This document shows, piece by piece, positions 25,663 through 34,746 of a stretch of 50,610 nt of DNA. The notes below the pieces were generated by a model. It saw only the letters and a program-made list of their open reading frames with translations, was not told the origin of the DNA and made no database searches. Location: the NCBI GenBank assembly GCA_013152435.1, contig JAADGJ010000118.1:1-50610 (forward strand), given 5' to 3'. Position 1 is the first letter of the stretch. Every line of letters starts with the position of its first letter. Both the position numbers and the translations under genes were made by a program. This DNA comes from Chloroflexota bacterium. GTDB taxonomy: Bacteria; Chloroflexota; Anaerolineae; DUEN01.

Positions 25663-27690
25663 ATGGGTAGACGGCGTCCCACCATCGCCGGCGTGCTGCT
25701 TCTGCTCGCGTGGATGCTGACCATCCCGGGCAGCGCCGGCGCCAAACAGCCCGCGGATCCTCCCGGCTGCACGAACCTCATCGTCAACGGTGACTTCGAG
25801 CACACCGGCGGATGGTGGCTCCATGTCAGCCCCGCCACACCGGCCTACGTCCCCGCACCCAACCGCTCGGGAACCGCGATGCGACTGGGGATCACCAGTC
25901 CCCCGAACCAGGAGGCATACTCCTCCATCGAACAGACCGTCACCATCCCCGCCGACGCAGCCACCGTAGAGTTGAGATGGGACTTCTTCGCCATCGCCAA
26001 GGGCCCCGCCGACGACGACCGACAGCAGATCAAGATCCTGGACCCCATCTCCCGTGCTCCCCTTGAGATCCTATGGGATACCCGACGAAACGACCACACC
26101 TGGCTCACCGCCGCGGCGGACATGAGCATGTACAAGGGGAAGACCATCATCCTCTACTTCAACGTGTACAATGACGGCGCAGGCGCCGACGACGAGACCA
26201 CAGCGCTCTACCTGGATAACGTGAAGCTGGAGGTGTGCACGGGGGTGACCCCCACCCCAACGCCATCGTCCACCCCCTCCATCTCCACGACCGCCACCCC
26301 GCCCACGTCCACCCCCACGGCAGCCCTCCCCAACGTCGCGATCATGTACATCGAATACGATCCGCCGGGGGCCGATATCAACGGGGAATACGTGCGCATC
26401 GAAAATCTGGGAGGGACGGCCGTCAGCCTGACCGGATGGACCCTGAGCGACCAGGCGAATCACAAATACACGTTCCCTCCCTTCACTCTGAACCCGGGCG
26501 CGTCCGTGCGCGTCTGGACCGGCAGCGGCGTCAACACGGCCGCGGATCTCTACTGGGGGAGGACCACGCCCGTTTGGAACAACGGCGGCGACACAGCCTA
26601 CCTGCGGGACAGCGGAGGCGCCCTGATCGACACGTACACCTACACCCCCGTGGCCACACCCACCCATACGTTCACGCCCTCCCCCACCTCCACGAGCACG
26701 TCGACGGCTACACCTTCGGCTACGGGCACGCCTCCTACCCCCACACCGACCCCAACGCCGACGACCGCGGCCACCAGCACGCCGGTCCCCACCACCGCGC
26801 CGACCACGGCGCCCACCGCCGTGCCCGGCAACTGCACCCAACTTCTGCAAAACGGCGGCTTTGAAACGGACGGCGGCTGGCAGCTGTACCGCACCTTGTT
26901 ATGGCCCACATTCGTTGGACCACCCAATCCCGTTCACAGCGGCTCCCGGTCCGTCATGCTGGGCAACCAAAGCCAGCCGGACGCCGCCTCGTACTCCTCC
27001 ATCCGCCAAGCGGTCTTCATCCCAGCGGACGCGCAGACGGCCCGCATCGAGTTCTGGTACTGGGCTCGCTCGGACGCCCCCAACGGCAGCGACCGACAAC
27101 AGCTCCTCCTCCTCGATCCCCTCTCCTATGCCCGCATCGCGGACCTGTGGCGTCCCCATCCGTTGCACAACGAACAGAGCTGGCAACGCAAGGTCATCGA
27201 TCTGACGCCTTATCGGGGGCAGTGGGTGCTCGTCTATTTCAACGTTTACAACAACGGGGATGGTCAGCGCACCATCATGTTCCTGGACGATGTCGCCCTG
27301 TTCGCGTGTTGGGCATCCCCAACCAGCACGCCTACCCCCACAGCGACGAGCGTGAGTCCCTCCCTCCGCCCATCGACGGACATCTCCCTCGCCCGGCCCA
27401 CCCCCTCGCCGGCGGCCACCGCCCCTGTCACGCGCACGCCGACGGCCACACCGACCATCACCCGGACGCCCACCCCCAGGCCGGCCGTGACCGTGATCGC
27501 CGTCACCGAACAGCCACCCTCCTCCGCCGGCTCGGACGAGGGAACTGCCTTCTGGGACAGCATCATGGGATGGTTCCTCCGGAGGGGGCTTCCCCTCATC
27601 GGTGTATTCGCCGGTTTGCTCATCTTCTCCCTCATCCTCGTCCTCGTCTGGCTGGCCTATGGATCCAAGAGCGACGAGCCTCACCTCTAG
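25663..27690 (+). CDS. Surface protein with two jelly-roll modules, a lamin-tail domain and Thr/Pro stalks
   Basis: A 675-residue exported protein with a signal peptide (TIAGVLLLLAWMLTIPGSAGA). Module 1 (residues ~30-185, NLIVNGDFEHTGGW to ALYLDNVKLEVC) and module 2 (residues ~410-560, QLLQNGGFETDGGWQLYRT to MFLDDVALFAC) are homologous carbohydrate-binding-like jelly rolls. Between them lies a lamin-tail domain (VAIMYIEYDPPGADINGEYV, SLTGWTLSDQANHKYTFPPF). Thr/Pro-rich linkers separate the modules, and a long one precedes a C-terminal membrane helix (LPLIGVFAGLLIFSLILVLV). No catalytic site is evident; adhesion or wall binding is likely. The start follows TAGGAGGG. Confidence 0.85.
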   Translation: MGRRRPTIAGVLLLLAWMLTIPGSAGAKQPADPPGCTNLIVNGDFEHTGGWWLHVSPATPAYVPAPNRSGTAMRLGITSPPNQEAYSSIEQTVTIPADAATVELRWDFFAIAKGPADDDRQQIKILDPISRAPLEILWDTRRNDHTWLTAAADMSMYKGKTIILYFNVYNDGAGADDETTALYLDNVKLEVCTGVTPTPTPSSTPSISTTATPPTSTPTAALPNVAIMYIEYDPPGADINGEYVRIENLGGTAVSLTGWTLSDQANHKYTFPPFTLNPGASVRVWTGSGVNTAADLYWGRTTPVWNNGGDTAYLRDSGGALIDTYTYTPVATPTHTFTPSPTSTSTSTATPSATGTPPTPTPTPTPTTAATSTPVPTTAPTTAPTAVPGNCTQLLQNGGFETDGGWQLYRTLLWPTFVGPPNPVHSGSRSVMLGNQSQPDAASYSSIRQAVFIPADAQTARIEFWYWARSDAPNGSDRQQLLLLDPLSYARIADLWRPHPLHNEQSWQRKVIDLTPYRGQWVLVYFNVYNNGDGQRTIMFLDDVALFACWASPTSTPTPTATSVSPSLRPSTDISLARPTPSPAATAPVTRTPTATPTITRTPTPRPAVTVIAVTEQPPSSAGSDEGTAFWDSIMGWFLRRGLPLIGVFAGLLIFSLILVLVWLAYGSKSDEPHL

Positions 27691-27769
27691 CGGGCGAGTC
27701 CGTCTCCACGATGACGCCTTGCATCCCCGGGATCATGCCCGCCACTCTCCCCAGAGGGCAGCGGATTGA

Positions 27770-28012
27770 GAGCGTATCTGAAAATTTACCGGCACGATGT
27801 TCTGAGGGGGTCTCCCTCAACGACCGGCTCCACAAGGGGAGGTGCGGAGGGGGCCTCCCCTCCACGGAAATCCCACTTTTCCAGCCTGCACCTGCCTCTC
27901 TCGGCCCTTCCCGAAGGACCCAGGCCGAGGCCAGGCAGGTCGAGGGCAAAAGAAGGGCTTTTTCCGGAGGGGCTCCCCCCAGCAGAAGCAACAGCATCTT
28001 TCAGACACACTC
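27770..28012 (+). mobile_element. MITE copy 3 (243 bp)
   Basis: Left end GAGCGTATCTGAAAA, right end CTTTCAGACACACTC, with target duplication TGA at 27767-27769 and 28013-28015. It lies between the surface protein gene and the transglycosylase promoter. Confidence 0.88.
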
Positions 28013-28076
28013 TGAGGGACGGATGAACGTCGCCCGGGCGTCCTCCATCCGCCGACCACCCGTGCGGCAGATAGGT

Positions 28077-28105
28077 TTGACGCTCGCGAGCAGGTACGTG
28101 ATAAT
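28077..28105 (+). promoter_or_regulatory. Promoter of the transglycosylase gene, probably leaderless
   Basis: TTGACG (28077-28082), 17 bp, GATAAT (28100-28105). The expected start, 6-7 bases after the -10, falls on the A of the ATG at 28112. Confidence 0.7.
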
Positions 28106-28111
28106 GAGGCC

Positions 28112-30703
28112 ATGAGCATCCTATCTCGGGGATCCATCAGCCGCCTATGGAAGCCAGCCATCCTTCTGTTATTCATCGTCGGGGGCAGCCTGCTGGTCCT
28201 GCTCATAAGTCGCGATGGCAGCCAGGCGGACGTCCCGCCTCCGGCCTCCTCGACGGCGCTCGCTCACGCGCCCCAGCCCACCTTCACGCCCACTCCCTCG
28301 TCGACGCCGTCCTCCACTCCCACGCCCACCCCGACCGCGACGCCGAGTCCCACCGCCACGCCGATTCCCTCACAGCGCTTTGAGGAGGCGGTCCAGCTCC
28401 AGGCCGAGGGCCGATTCGACCGCGCCCGACGCCTGTTCGCCGAGGTCGTGGCGGAGGCCGGTGGCACTCCTCTGGAACACGAGGCGCGCTTCCGCCTGGG
28501 CCAATGCTACCTGGCCGACGGACACTACGGGGAGGCGGCCGCCGCCATGCTCCAGGTCCTGGAACTGGACCCGGATGCCGCCCGCCGACGACGGGCCCGA
28601 TTCCTGCTGGCGGAGGCGCTGAGAGGGCAAGGGAACTGGAACGGGGCGATCGAGGCGTATCAGGCCTACCTGGATGCGGGTGGGCTGGCTCGCGCTGAGG
28701 CATGGGAACGGATTGGGGATGCGTATCGGCAGATGGAGGAATGGGAACTGGCCGGGGACGCCTACGGCCGGGCCATCGAGGCCGCGCCGGACATCCCCAC
28801 GGCGCTGCGCCTGCGGGAGATCCTGGCCCAGATGGCGCTGGACCGCGACGACCCCGAAGCGGCCATCGCCCAATACGAGGCCATCCTGGACATCGCGCGC
28901 AATCCCGGCTATCGGGCTGAGATCCTCTACCGGGCGGGGGAGGCGCTGCGGATGGCCGGGCGAACCCGAGAGGCCATCCAACGCTACCAGGCGGCAGCCG
29001 ATACGGCGCCCACCAGCCCCTACGCCCATCGCGCCATCGTGGCCCTCCTCGACCTGGAAGCGCCCGTGGATGAATATCAGCGGGGCATCATCAACTACTA
29101 CAACGGCGTCTACGCGCTGGCAGTGGCCGCCCTGGATCGCTACGTGACAGCGAACCCCGACGCCCACAAGGGCCAGGCGTACGACTTCATGGCGCGAGCC
29201 TACCACGCGATGGGCCAATACGAGGAGGCGATCGCCGTCTGGGAACGCGTGATCGAGGAGTTCCCCCAATGTCCCTGCTGGGGGCAGGCATGGCTACGTC
29301 GGGCGGCCGCCCAGGCCGCCATGGGCGACGCCGCCGCCGCCCGCTCCGGGCTGCTCACCTTCGCGGACGATTATCCTCAACACCCGCTGGCCGCCGAGGC
29401 GCTTCGGCAGGCGGCCCGGCTGCTGGAGACGGCAGGGGACTGCCGGGCAGCGGCCGCTGCCTACCGCGACGTCCAGGCCCGCTATCCCACCTCCGCGGAA
29501 GGGAAGAAGGCGCTCTTCGCGGCCGGGATGTGCATGTACCGTCTGGAACGCTGGACGGAGGCGGCCGACGATTGGCGCCTCCTGCTGGACGCTTACTCCT
29601 TGGACACGGATGAGCTGATCGCCAAGACGCGATTGTGGCTGGGGAAGGCTCTGCTGGCAGCAGGCCAGCCGGCTCAGGCGATGGAAGCTTGGCAGCCTCT
29701 GATCGCGCAACCCGAGACATACTACGGCCAGCGCGCACGGGCGCTGGCGCGTGAGGCCGGGCTCCCCCTGAACGCGCCCCTGCCGACGGCGCCGCCTCCC
29801 GGCCCCTCCGACCAGGAGGCAGCCGAGGAGTGGCTACGAAGCTGGCTCTCGGATTCGCCGCCGGGCCCCCTCTCGCTACTGCCTCCCGAGCTCGCCCGGG
29901 ATCCGTCGCTGCTGCGCGGCCAGGAGCTGCTCGCCCTGGGGTTGGAGGACCTGGCGATCGGGGAACTGAATCGCCTTCGCCAACGTTACCAACACGACCC
30001 GCTGGCCCTGTATCGGCTGGCCCTGCGCTTTCGTGACATGGGCGTGTATCGCCTCTCCATCGCCTGTGCCGAGCGGCTCATCGCCCTCTCGCCAGGTCCA
30101 TTAGAGAGCGCGCCGCCCTTCATCCAGCGGTTGGCCTATCCCGTCTACTTCGCCGATCTCGTCGAGGCAGAGGCGGCGGAGCAGGCGCTCGACCCGCTGC
30201 TGGTCTACGCCGTCATCCGGCAGGAGAGCCTCTTCGAGGTGAGCGCGACCTCCCTGTCGGCCGCGCACGGGCTCATGCAGGTCATCCCCGCCACCGGGGA
30301 GTGGATCGCCACCCGGCTGGGCTGGCGCGATTACCGTCGGGAGCTCCTGTACCGCCCCTACGTCTCCGTGAAGTTCGGGACGTACTACCTGCGGGCGGCG
30401 CTACAGATGCTGGACGGAGACGTGATCGCCGCGCTGGCGGGGTACAACGCCGGGCCCGGCAACGCGCTCCGCTGGCTGGAGCGGGCGGGCGGCGACGATG
30501 ACCGATTCTTCGAGGAGATCACCCTCAGCGAGCCGAGAGTATATGTGCAGCGCATCCTCTCCTTCTACGCCACATACCGAAGGCTCTACGGCGCGACCAC
30601 GGCAGCCGACAGGGAGGCCCTCTGGCATCCGGCTGCCCCGCCAGCGGATCAGGCCCGGGCATCGGACTCCCCATCCGAACAGGCCCACACCCCCGAGGGC
30701 TGA
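28112..30703 (+). CDS. slt: TPR-containing soluble lytic murein transglycosylase
   Basis: An 863-residue membrane-anchored lytic transglycosylase that cleaves peptidoglycan glycan strands. An N-terminal helix (AILLLFIVGGSLLVLLI) is followed by a Thr/Pro stalk (residues ~45-88) and about 550 residues of TPR-like helical repeats (for example AFEEAVQLQAEGRFDRARRL-type and YEEAIAVWERVIEEFPQ). The C-terminal SLT domain has the catalytic Glu in YAVIRQESLFEVSATS, then AHGLMQVIPATGEWIA, AALAGYNAGPGNALRWL and YVQRILSFYATYRRLY. This is the Slt70-like order of domains. No clear Shine-Dalgarno precedes the ATG, consistent with a leaderless mRNA. Confidence 0.92.
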   Translation: MSILSRGSISRLWKPAILLLFIVGGSLLVLLISRDGSQADVPPPASSTALAHAPQPTFTPTPSSTPSSTPTPTPTATPSPTATPIPSQRFEEAVQLQAEGRFDRARRLFAEVVAEAGGTPLEHEARFRLGQCYLADGHYGEAAAAMLQVLELDPDAARRRRARFLLAEALRGQGNWNGAIEAYQAYLDAGGLARAEAWERIGDAYRQMEEWELAGDAYGRAIEAAPDIPTALRLREILAQMALDRDDPEAAIAQYEAILDIARNPGYRAEILYRAGEALRMAGRTREAIQRYQAAADTAPTSPYAHRAIVALLDLEAPVDEYQRGIINYYNGVYALAVAALDRYVTANPDAHKGQAYDFMARAYHAMGQYEEAIAVWERVIEEFPQCPCWGQAWLRRAAAQAAMGDAAAARSGLLTFADDYPQHPLAAEALRQAARLLETAGDCRAAAAAYRDVQARYPTSAEGKKALFAAGMCMYRLERWTEAADDWRLLLDAYSLDTDELIAKTRLWLGKALLAAGQPAQAMEAWQPLIAQPETYYGQRARALAREAGLPLNAPLPTAPPPGPSDQEAAEEWLRSWLSDSPPGPLSLLPPELARDPSLLRGQELLALGLEDLAIGELNRLRQRYQHDPLALYRLALRFRDMGVYRLSIACAERLIALSPGPLESAPPFIQRLAYPVYFADLVEAEAAEQALDPLLVYAVIRQESLFEVSATSLSAAHGLMQVIPATGEWIATRLGWRDYRRELLYRPYVSVKFGTYYLRAALQMLDGDVIAALAGYNAGPGNALRWLERAGGDDDRFFEEITLSEPRVYVQRILSFYATYRRLYGATTAADREALWHPAAPPADQARASDSPSEQAHTPEG

Positions 30704-30751
30704 CCCGTCCGGATCCCACATCCCGGCCCTCGCTCCCCCACTCCGACCTTA

Positions 30752-30760
30752 TGCTATAAT
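30752..30760 (+). promoter_or_regulatory. Extended -10 promoter of the methionine gene
   Basis: TGC plus TATAAT (30755-30760) forms an extended -10 without a recognisable -35. The predicted leader is about 40 nt, with no riboswitch-sized structure. Confidence 0.6.
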
Positions 30761-30806
30761 CTGGATGCCAAGACATCCCATCCCATCAAGGAGATGAAGT
30801 GGATCG

Positions 30807-32660
30807 ATGATGTTACCCTTCGTGGAACGACTGGCCCGTGGCCCCATCCTCTGCGACGGAGCGATGGGGACCCTGTTATACGAGCGCGGCGTGCCTTTCA
30901 CCCGATGCTTTGATGAGCTGAACATCTCCCAACCGGATCTGATCCTCGGCATTCACCGCGACTACATCGCGGCCGGGGCCGAGATCATCGAGACGAACAC
31001 CTTCGGCGCCAATCGGGTTAAGCTGTCCGGATATCGGCTGGCCGACCGCGTGCGAGAGATCAACCAGGCGGGCGCCGCGCTGGCCCGACGCGCCCGAGAG
31101 GAATCCGGTCGCGGGGTCTATATCGCGGGCTCCGTGGGGCCGCTCGGACAGCATCTGACCCCGCTGGGGAAGATCACACCCGACGAGGCGTATGAGATCT
31201 TCCGTGAGCAGATCGGCGCGCTGGCCGACGCGGGCGTGGATCTCATCATCCTGGAGACGTTCGGAGCCCTGGATGAGCTGACGGAAGCGGTGAGAGCAGC
31301 CCGCTCCGTCTGCGACCTGCCCGTCATCGCCTCCGTCACCTTCGCCTCCGATGGACGCACCCCCGTTGGCCATACGCCGGTGGAGGTGGTCACCACATTG
31401 CAGACGCTGGGGGTGGATGCCATCGGCGTCAACTGCAGCACCGGGCCTTCCGGCGTGTACGCGGTGGTCGAGCGGATCATGCATGTGGCAGGTGACACGC
31501 CCCTGCTGGTGCAGCCGAACGCGGGATGGCCGGAGCACCATCAGGAGCGACTCCTGTATCCCGCCTCGCCCGCCTACTTCGCCGACTATGCCCGCCGCTT
31601 CCTCCAGCAGGGCGTGTCCATCGTCGGCGGATGCTGCGGCACAACGCCCGACCACATCCGGGCCATGCGACGGTCCGTGGACGCCGTCCTCGCCGGCGTC
31701 GCCCCCAGTGAGCCGGAGGACTGGTCGATCCCGGTCCTGACGGATGTGGAGCCCCCCGCCCCACCGGTGACCCTTGGCCCAACCCGGCTGGCCGAGAAAC
31801 TCCAGCGCGGGGATTTCGTCGTCTCCGTGGAGGTGGATCCACCCAAGAGCTTCAACCCGGAGCGCGTGCTGGCCGGGGCGCGGCTCCTGCAGGAGGCCGG
31901 GGCGGACGTCATCAACGTGGCGGACAATCCCATGGCGCGCATGCGGATGAGCCCATGGGCCGTCGCGCATCTCATCCAGACGCAGGTCGGCATGGAGGCC
32001 GTGTTGCACTTCCCCACCCGGGGGCGCAACCTGCTGCGGGTCCAGGGCGACCTCCTGGCGGCCCACGCGCTGGGCGTCCGCAACGTGTTCGTCGTCATGG
32101 GCGATCCCCCCAGCATCGGGGACTATCCCCAGGCCACGGACTCCTACGACGTGGTGCCCTCCGGGCTGGTCAAGCTCATCAAGCAGGCCTTCAACCAGGG
32201 CGTGGATCAGGCCGGCGAGCCCATCGGCCAGCCGACGGCCTTCTTCGTGGGCGTGGCGCTGAACATGGACGCCCCCAACCCGGAGAGGGAAGCGAAAGTG
32301 CTGCGACGCAAAGTGCGGGCCGGGGCGGACTTCGCGCTGACGCAGCCCATCTACGACGTCGCGGTGCTACACCGCTTCATCGAGCGGTTCGGCCCTCCGC
32401 CGATCCCCATCCTGGCGGGCATCCTGCCGCTGCGCAGCATCCGCCACGCGGAGTTCCTGCATAATGAGGTGCCCGGCATCCACATCCCCGACCCTATCCT
32501 GGACCGCATGCGCCACGCGGAGGATCCGGCCGCCGAGGGGATCCGCATCGCGCAGGAGATGGTGTTGGCCGTGCGAGATCTGGTGCAGGGGATCTACCTG
32601 ATGCCACCGTTTGGCCGCTTCCACATCGCCGCCGAGGTGATCTCCGTACTGGGACGGTGA
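30807..32660 (+). CDS. Bifunctional homocysteine S-methyltransferase / methylenetetrahydrofolate reductase
   Basis: A 617-residue fusion like Bacillus YitJ. The N-terminal barrel (residues ~1-290) is a homocysteine methyltransferase: ILCDGAMGTLLYERG, ETNTFGANRVKL, zinc ligand GVNCSTGP and the Cys-Cys pair in VGGCCGTTPDHI. The C-terminal barrel (residues ~325-617) is MTHFR: VVSVEVDPPKSFNP, DVINVADNPMARMRMS, VFVVMGDPPSIGDY, GADFALTQPIYDV and IPILAGILPLRS. Together they would reduce methylene-THF and pass methyl groups to homocysteine, giving methionine. AAGGAG lies 13 bases before the ATG; the adjacent second ATG at 30810 is an alternative start. Confidence 0.93.
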   Translation: MMLPFVERLARGPILCDGAMGTLLYERGVPFTRCFDELNISQPDLILGIHRDYIAAGAEIIETNTFGANRVKLSGYRLADRVREINQAGAALARRAREESGRGVYIAGSVGPLGQHLTPLGKITPDEAYEIFREQIGALADAGVDLIILETFGALDELTEAVRAARSVCDLPVIASVTFASDGRTPVGHTPVEVVTTLQTLGVDAIGVNCSTGPSGVYAVVERIMHVAGDTPLLVQPNAGWPEHHQERLLYPASPAYFADYARRFLQQGVSIVGGCCGTTPDHIRAMRRSVDAVLAGVAPSEPEDWSIPVLTDVEPPAPPVTLGPTRLAEKLQRGDFVVSVEVDPPKSFNPERVLAGARLLQEAGADVINVADNPMARMRMSPWAVAHLIQTQVGMEAVLHFPTRGRNLLRVQGDLLAAHALGVRNVFVVMGDPPSIGDYPQATDSYDVVPSGLVKLIKQAFNQGVDQAGEPIGQPTAFFVGVALNMDAPNPEREAKVLRRKVRAGADFALTQPIYDVAVLHRFIERFGPPPIPILAGILPLRSIRHAEFLHNEVPGIHIPDPILDRMRHAEDPAAEGIRIAQEMVLAVRDLVQGIYLMPPFGRFHIAAEVISVLGR

Positions 32661-32760
32661 TATGCTGTAGAGCGAAGCCGATCGTTTCACCCCAGTCTCG
32701 ACAGGGGCATCCAACCGTGCCCCCAGGCTCGGCAACGCCCGCCGAGGAAAGGAGGCGACG

Positions 32761-33384
32761 ATGGCCGTAGTGACGATCTCTCGTGAGTTGGGTTCGGAGG
32801 GAACGCGTATCGCGGAGGAGGTCGCCCAAGAGCTGGGAGCGGTGTGCGTGGATAAGGAGGTGCTGGCGGAGATGGCGCGCCAGGCCGGGCTGCCGGTGGA
32901 GGTGATCGTTGAGGCCGAGGAGAGGCTCATGTCCCGCCCCTCCCTGGTCAGCCAGGACATGAGGGCCCTGTTCTCCAAGGGGCAGGGCACCCGGGCCGGG
33001 CCGCTGACCGAGTCCGCCTATGTGGAACAGATGGCGGAGGCGATCCGGGCCCTGGCCCAACGGGACCACATCGTGTTCATCGGGCGAGGGGCTCAGATCA
33101 TCCTCCAGGATCACCCCCACGCCCTGCACGTGCATCTATACGCCTCGCCGGAGGTGCGAGCCCGACGGATCCAGCAACGGCGCAACCTGGCCACTCTGGA
33201 CGCCGCGCTGCACATCATCCGACGCGCCGACGAGCAGCGCCGAAGCTGGTTCCGCCGATTCTTCTCCGGCGCCGACTGGAAGAGCCCGCGCTATTACCAC
33301 CTGATGATCGACACCGGCCGGGTGCCCGCGGGGCTCGCGGCCGCCATCATCGTGCAGGCGGCGCGAACCCCACCGCCGGAATGA
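32761..33384 (+). CDS. Cytidylate kinase-like family protein
   Basis: A 207-residue P-loop protein of the cytidylate-kinase-like family (Cytidylate_kin2). It begins AVVTISRELGSEGTRIAEEV, the modified P-loop typical of the family, with VCVDKEVLAEMARQAG and the LID-like FIGRGAQIILQDHPHALHVH followed by LYASPEVRARRIQQR. The physiological substrate is unknown. A very good ribosome site (GAAAGGAGGCGACG) precedes the ATG. The 100-base gap after the methionine gene has no clear promoter, so the two may be cotranscribed. Confidence 0.85.
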   Translation: MAVVTISRELGSEGTRIAEEVAQELGAVCVDKEVLAEMARQAGLPVEVIVEAEERLMSRPSLVSQDMRALFSKGQGTRAGPLTESAYVEQMAEAIRALAQRDHIVFIGRGAQIILQDHPHALHVHLYASPEVRARRIQQRRNLATLDAALHIIRRADEQRRSWFRRFFSGADWKSPRYYHLMIDTGRVPAGLAAAIIVQAARTPPPE

Positions 33385-33399
33385 TCCCCACGCGGGGAA

Positions 33400-33441
33400 A
33401 ACAAAGACGGAAGACAGGAGCCTGGCGCTCCGTCCTCCGTC
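33400..33441 (-). terminator. Terminator between convergent genes
   Basis: A 10-bp stem (33406-33415 with 33432-33441, one G-U) is followed on the minus strand by TTTGTTTT. It ends the FabL-like gene and may also act on the plus strand. Confidence 0.7.
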
Positions 33442-33467
33442 TCTCGTCCCCTGTGATCGTGCTCTCG

Positions 33468-34274
33468 CTACGCGGTGATCGCCTCGCCGCCATCCACGCG
33501 AATGACCGTGCCCGTGATCCAGGTCACGGAGGGATCGGACAGCGCTCGGATGGTATTGGCGATATCCTGCGGCGTGGTCATGCGCCCCATGGGGTTCCGC
33601 CGGGTGGCCTCCTGGATCATCTCCTCGTGGCCGGGGATCTTCCGCAACGCCGGGGTGTCCGTCACGCCCGCCTCGATGCAGTTCACCATGACGCCGTACG
33701 GCCCCAGCTCCAGCGCGAGCTGGCGGGTGTAGGCCTCCAGCGCCGCCTTGGCCGCTGAGACGGCTCCGTACGTCTTGAAGGCCCGGTAGGATCCGGCGCT
33801 CGTCATGGAGAAGATGCGACTGCCCCGGGCGAGCATATCTCGCCAGAACAGCTCCTGCACCCAATACACCAGGCTGCTCGCCATCACGTTTAGCGTCATC
33901 TCGATCTGCTTTTGCGTGATGGCCTCCTTGGGCGAGGGCGCGATGAAGGGCAGCAAGCTACCGAAGGCCAGCGAGTGCATGAGCAGATAAATCGGCTGAG
34001 GCGGATCCGACTCCTTGAGCACCTCCTGCATCCGGTCTAGCGCCTGCGCTCGCGCCTTGGGATCGGCCGCGTTCTGATTGAAGAACACCGCCCGCCGCCC
34101 CATCCCCTCGATCTCGTCGATCACGCGCTGCGCATTCGGCAGGGTAGCCCGTCGATCCAGGTGAACGCCGAAGATGTTCATCCCCGCCCGGGCCAGCTCA
34201 AGAGCCGTCGCCGCTCCGAAGCCGCTGGATGCCCCCAGGATCAATGCCCACTTTCCCTCTAGTCCGTTTCCCAT
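33468..34274 (-). CDS. FabL-like enoyl-ACP reductase / SDR family oxidoreductase
   Basis: A 268-residue short-chain dehydrogenase. N-terminal cofactor motif LILGASSGFGAATALELARA. The active site reads TYGAVSAAKAALEAYTRQLA, that is Tyr-x6-Lys, the spacing of enoyl-ACP reductases (FabI, FabL) rather than Tyr-x3-Lys of ordinary SDRs. The C-terminal half (VTDTPALRKIPGHEEMIQEA, then NPMGRMTTPQDIANTIRALS) closely resembles FabL. It would reduce trans-2-enoyl-ACP in fatty acid elongation. No other fatty acid gene is nearby. GGGAGGAG precedes the start. Confidence 0.8.
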   Translation of the reverse strand: MGNGLEGKWALILGASSGFGAATALELARAGMNIFGVHLDRRATLPNAQRVIDEIEGMGRRAVFFNQNAADPKARAQALDRMQEVLKESDPPQPIYLLMHSLAFGSLLPFIAPSPKEAITQKQIEMTLNVMASSLVYWVQELFWRDMLARGSRIFSMTSAGSYRAFKTYGAVSAAKAALEAYTRQLALELGPYGVMVNCIEAGVTDTPALRKIPGHEEMIQEATRRNPMGRMTTPQDIANTIRALSDPSVTWITGTVIRVDGGEAITA

Positions 34275-34450
34275 CGTCTGCTACTCCTCCCTGCGATCTG
34301 TGAATGGCGCAATCGGCCAGAGCGACCGATCTTTCGTTACGCTGTAACCCCAAAAACGCCCAGAAGGCGCGGTCAGTTATGTACGAAACCCCTCCCCGCC
34401 CGCCATGGAGGCGAGGTGATGAGGTCCGCACGGGGGATCACCACGCGATG

Positions 34451-34456
34451 ATTGTA
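34451..34456 (-). promoter_or_regulatory. Probable -10 of the FabL-like gene
   Basis: Minus strand TGA-TACAAT (extended -10). The start would be near 34444, giving a leader of about 170 nt that contains a short stem (GCGCC-TTCTG-GGCGT) followed by T residues, a weak attenuator candidate. Confidence 0.45.
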
Positions 34457-34489
34457 TCACACTCCACCCTCCCAGGCACATTTTCCACA

Positions 34490-34544
34490 TTCCCTCGCCA
34501 TTCCCACACATTCCCACATATTCCCACACCAGGATGTGGGAATC
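34490..34544 (+). repeat. ATTCCCACA direct repeats with inverted copy
   Basis: CATTCCCACA-type units repeat head to tail with a 10-base period at about 34500-34530, after an isolated TTTTCCACATTCC. An inverted TGTGGGAAT follows at once, so ATTCCCACA/TGTGGGAAT also forms a 9-bp hairpin. Confidence 0.7.
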
Positions 34545-34589
34545 CCCAGACTTTGGCTCTTTTCCGAAAACCTTACTGTCCTGGGGAGG

Positions 34590-34690
34590 GAGGCCGGGAA
34601 CGAAGGATCGCGGCGACGCAAGGCACGACTTTCCGTCGGTTTACGTCCAGGGGCACAACCTTACGTCGGGCGACGCGTCGCCCGTCCTTA
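34590..34690 (+). repeat. Short imperfect repeats and GGGCGACGCGTCGCCC palindrome
   Basis: GGCACGACTTTCCGTCGG and GGCACAACCTTACGTCGG are imperfect direct repeats about 35 bases apart. The second runs into a palindrome GGGCGACGCGTCGCCC. No gene is present. Confidence 0.5.
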
Positions 34691-34746
34691 CAACATGGCA
34701 GCCAGGAAAGCCATGTCCATCCGCTCCGAGCATGAGCCAGGACAAA

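Noticed and set aside
26071-27684. Long minus-strand open frames antisense to the lamin-tail protein
   Set aside because: They are low-complexity Gly/Arg/Val-rich shadows of the Thr/Pro-rich linkers of the real gene.
30761-30806. SAM or cobalamin riboswitch before the methionine gene
   Set aside because: The predicted leader is only about 40 nt, too short for either class.
34490-34544. CRISPR-like direct repeats
   Set aside because: Units are only about 10 bases and lack unique spacers; they look like binding-site iterons.
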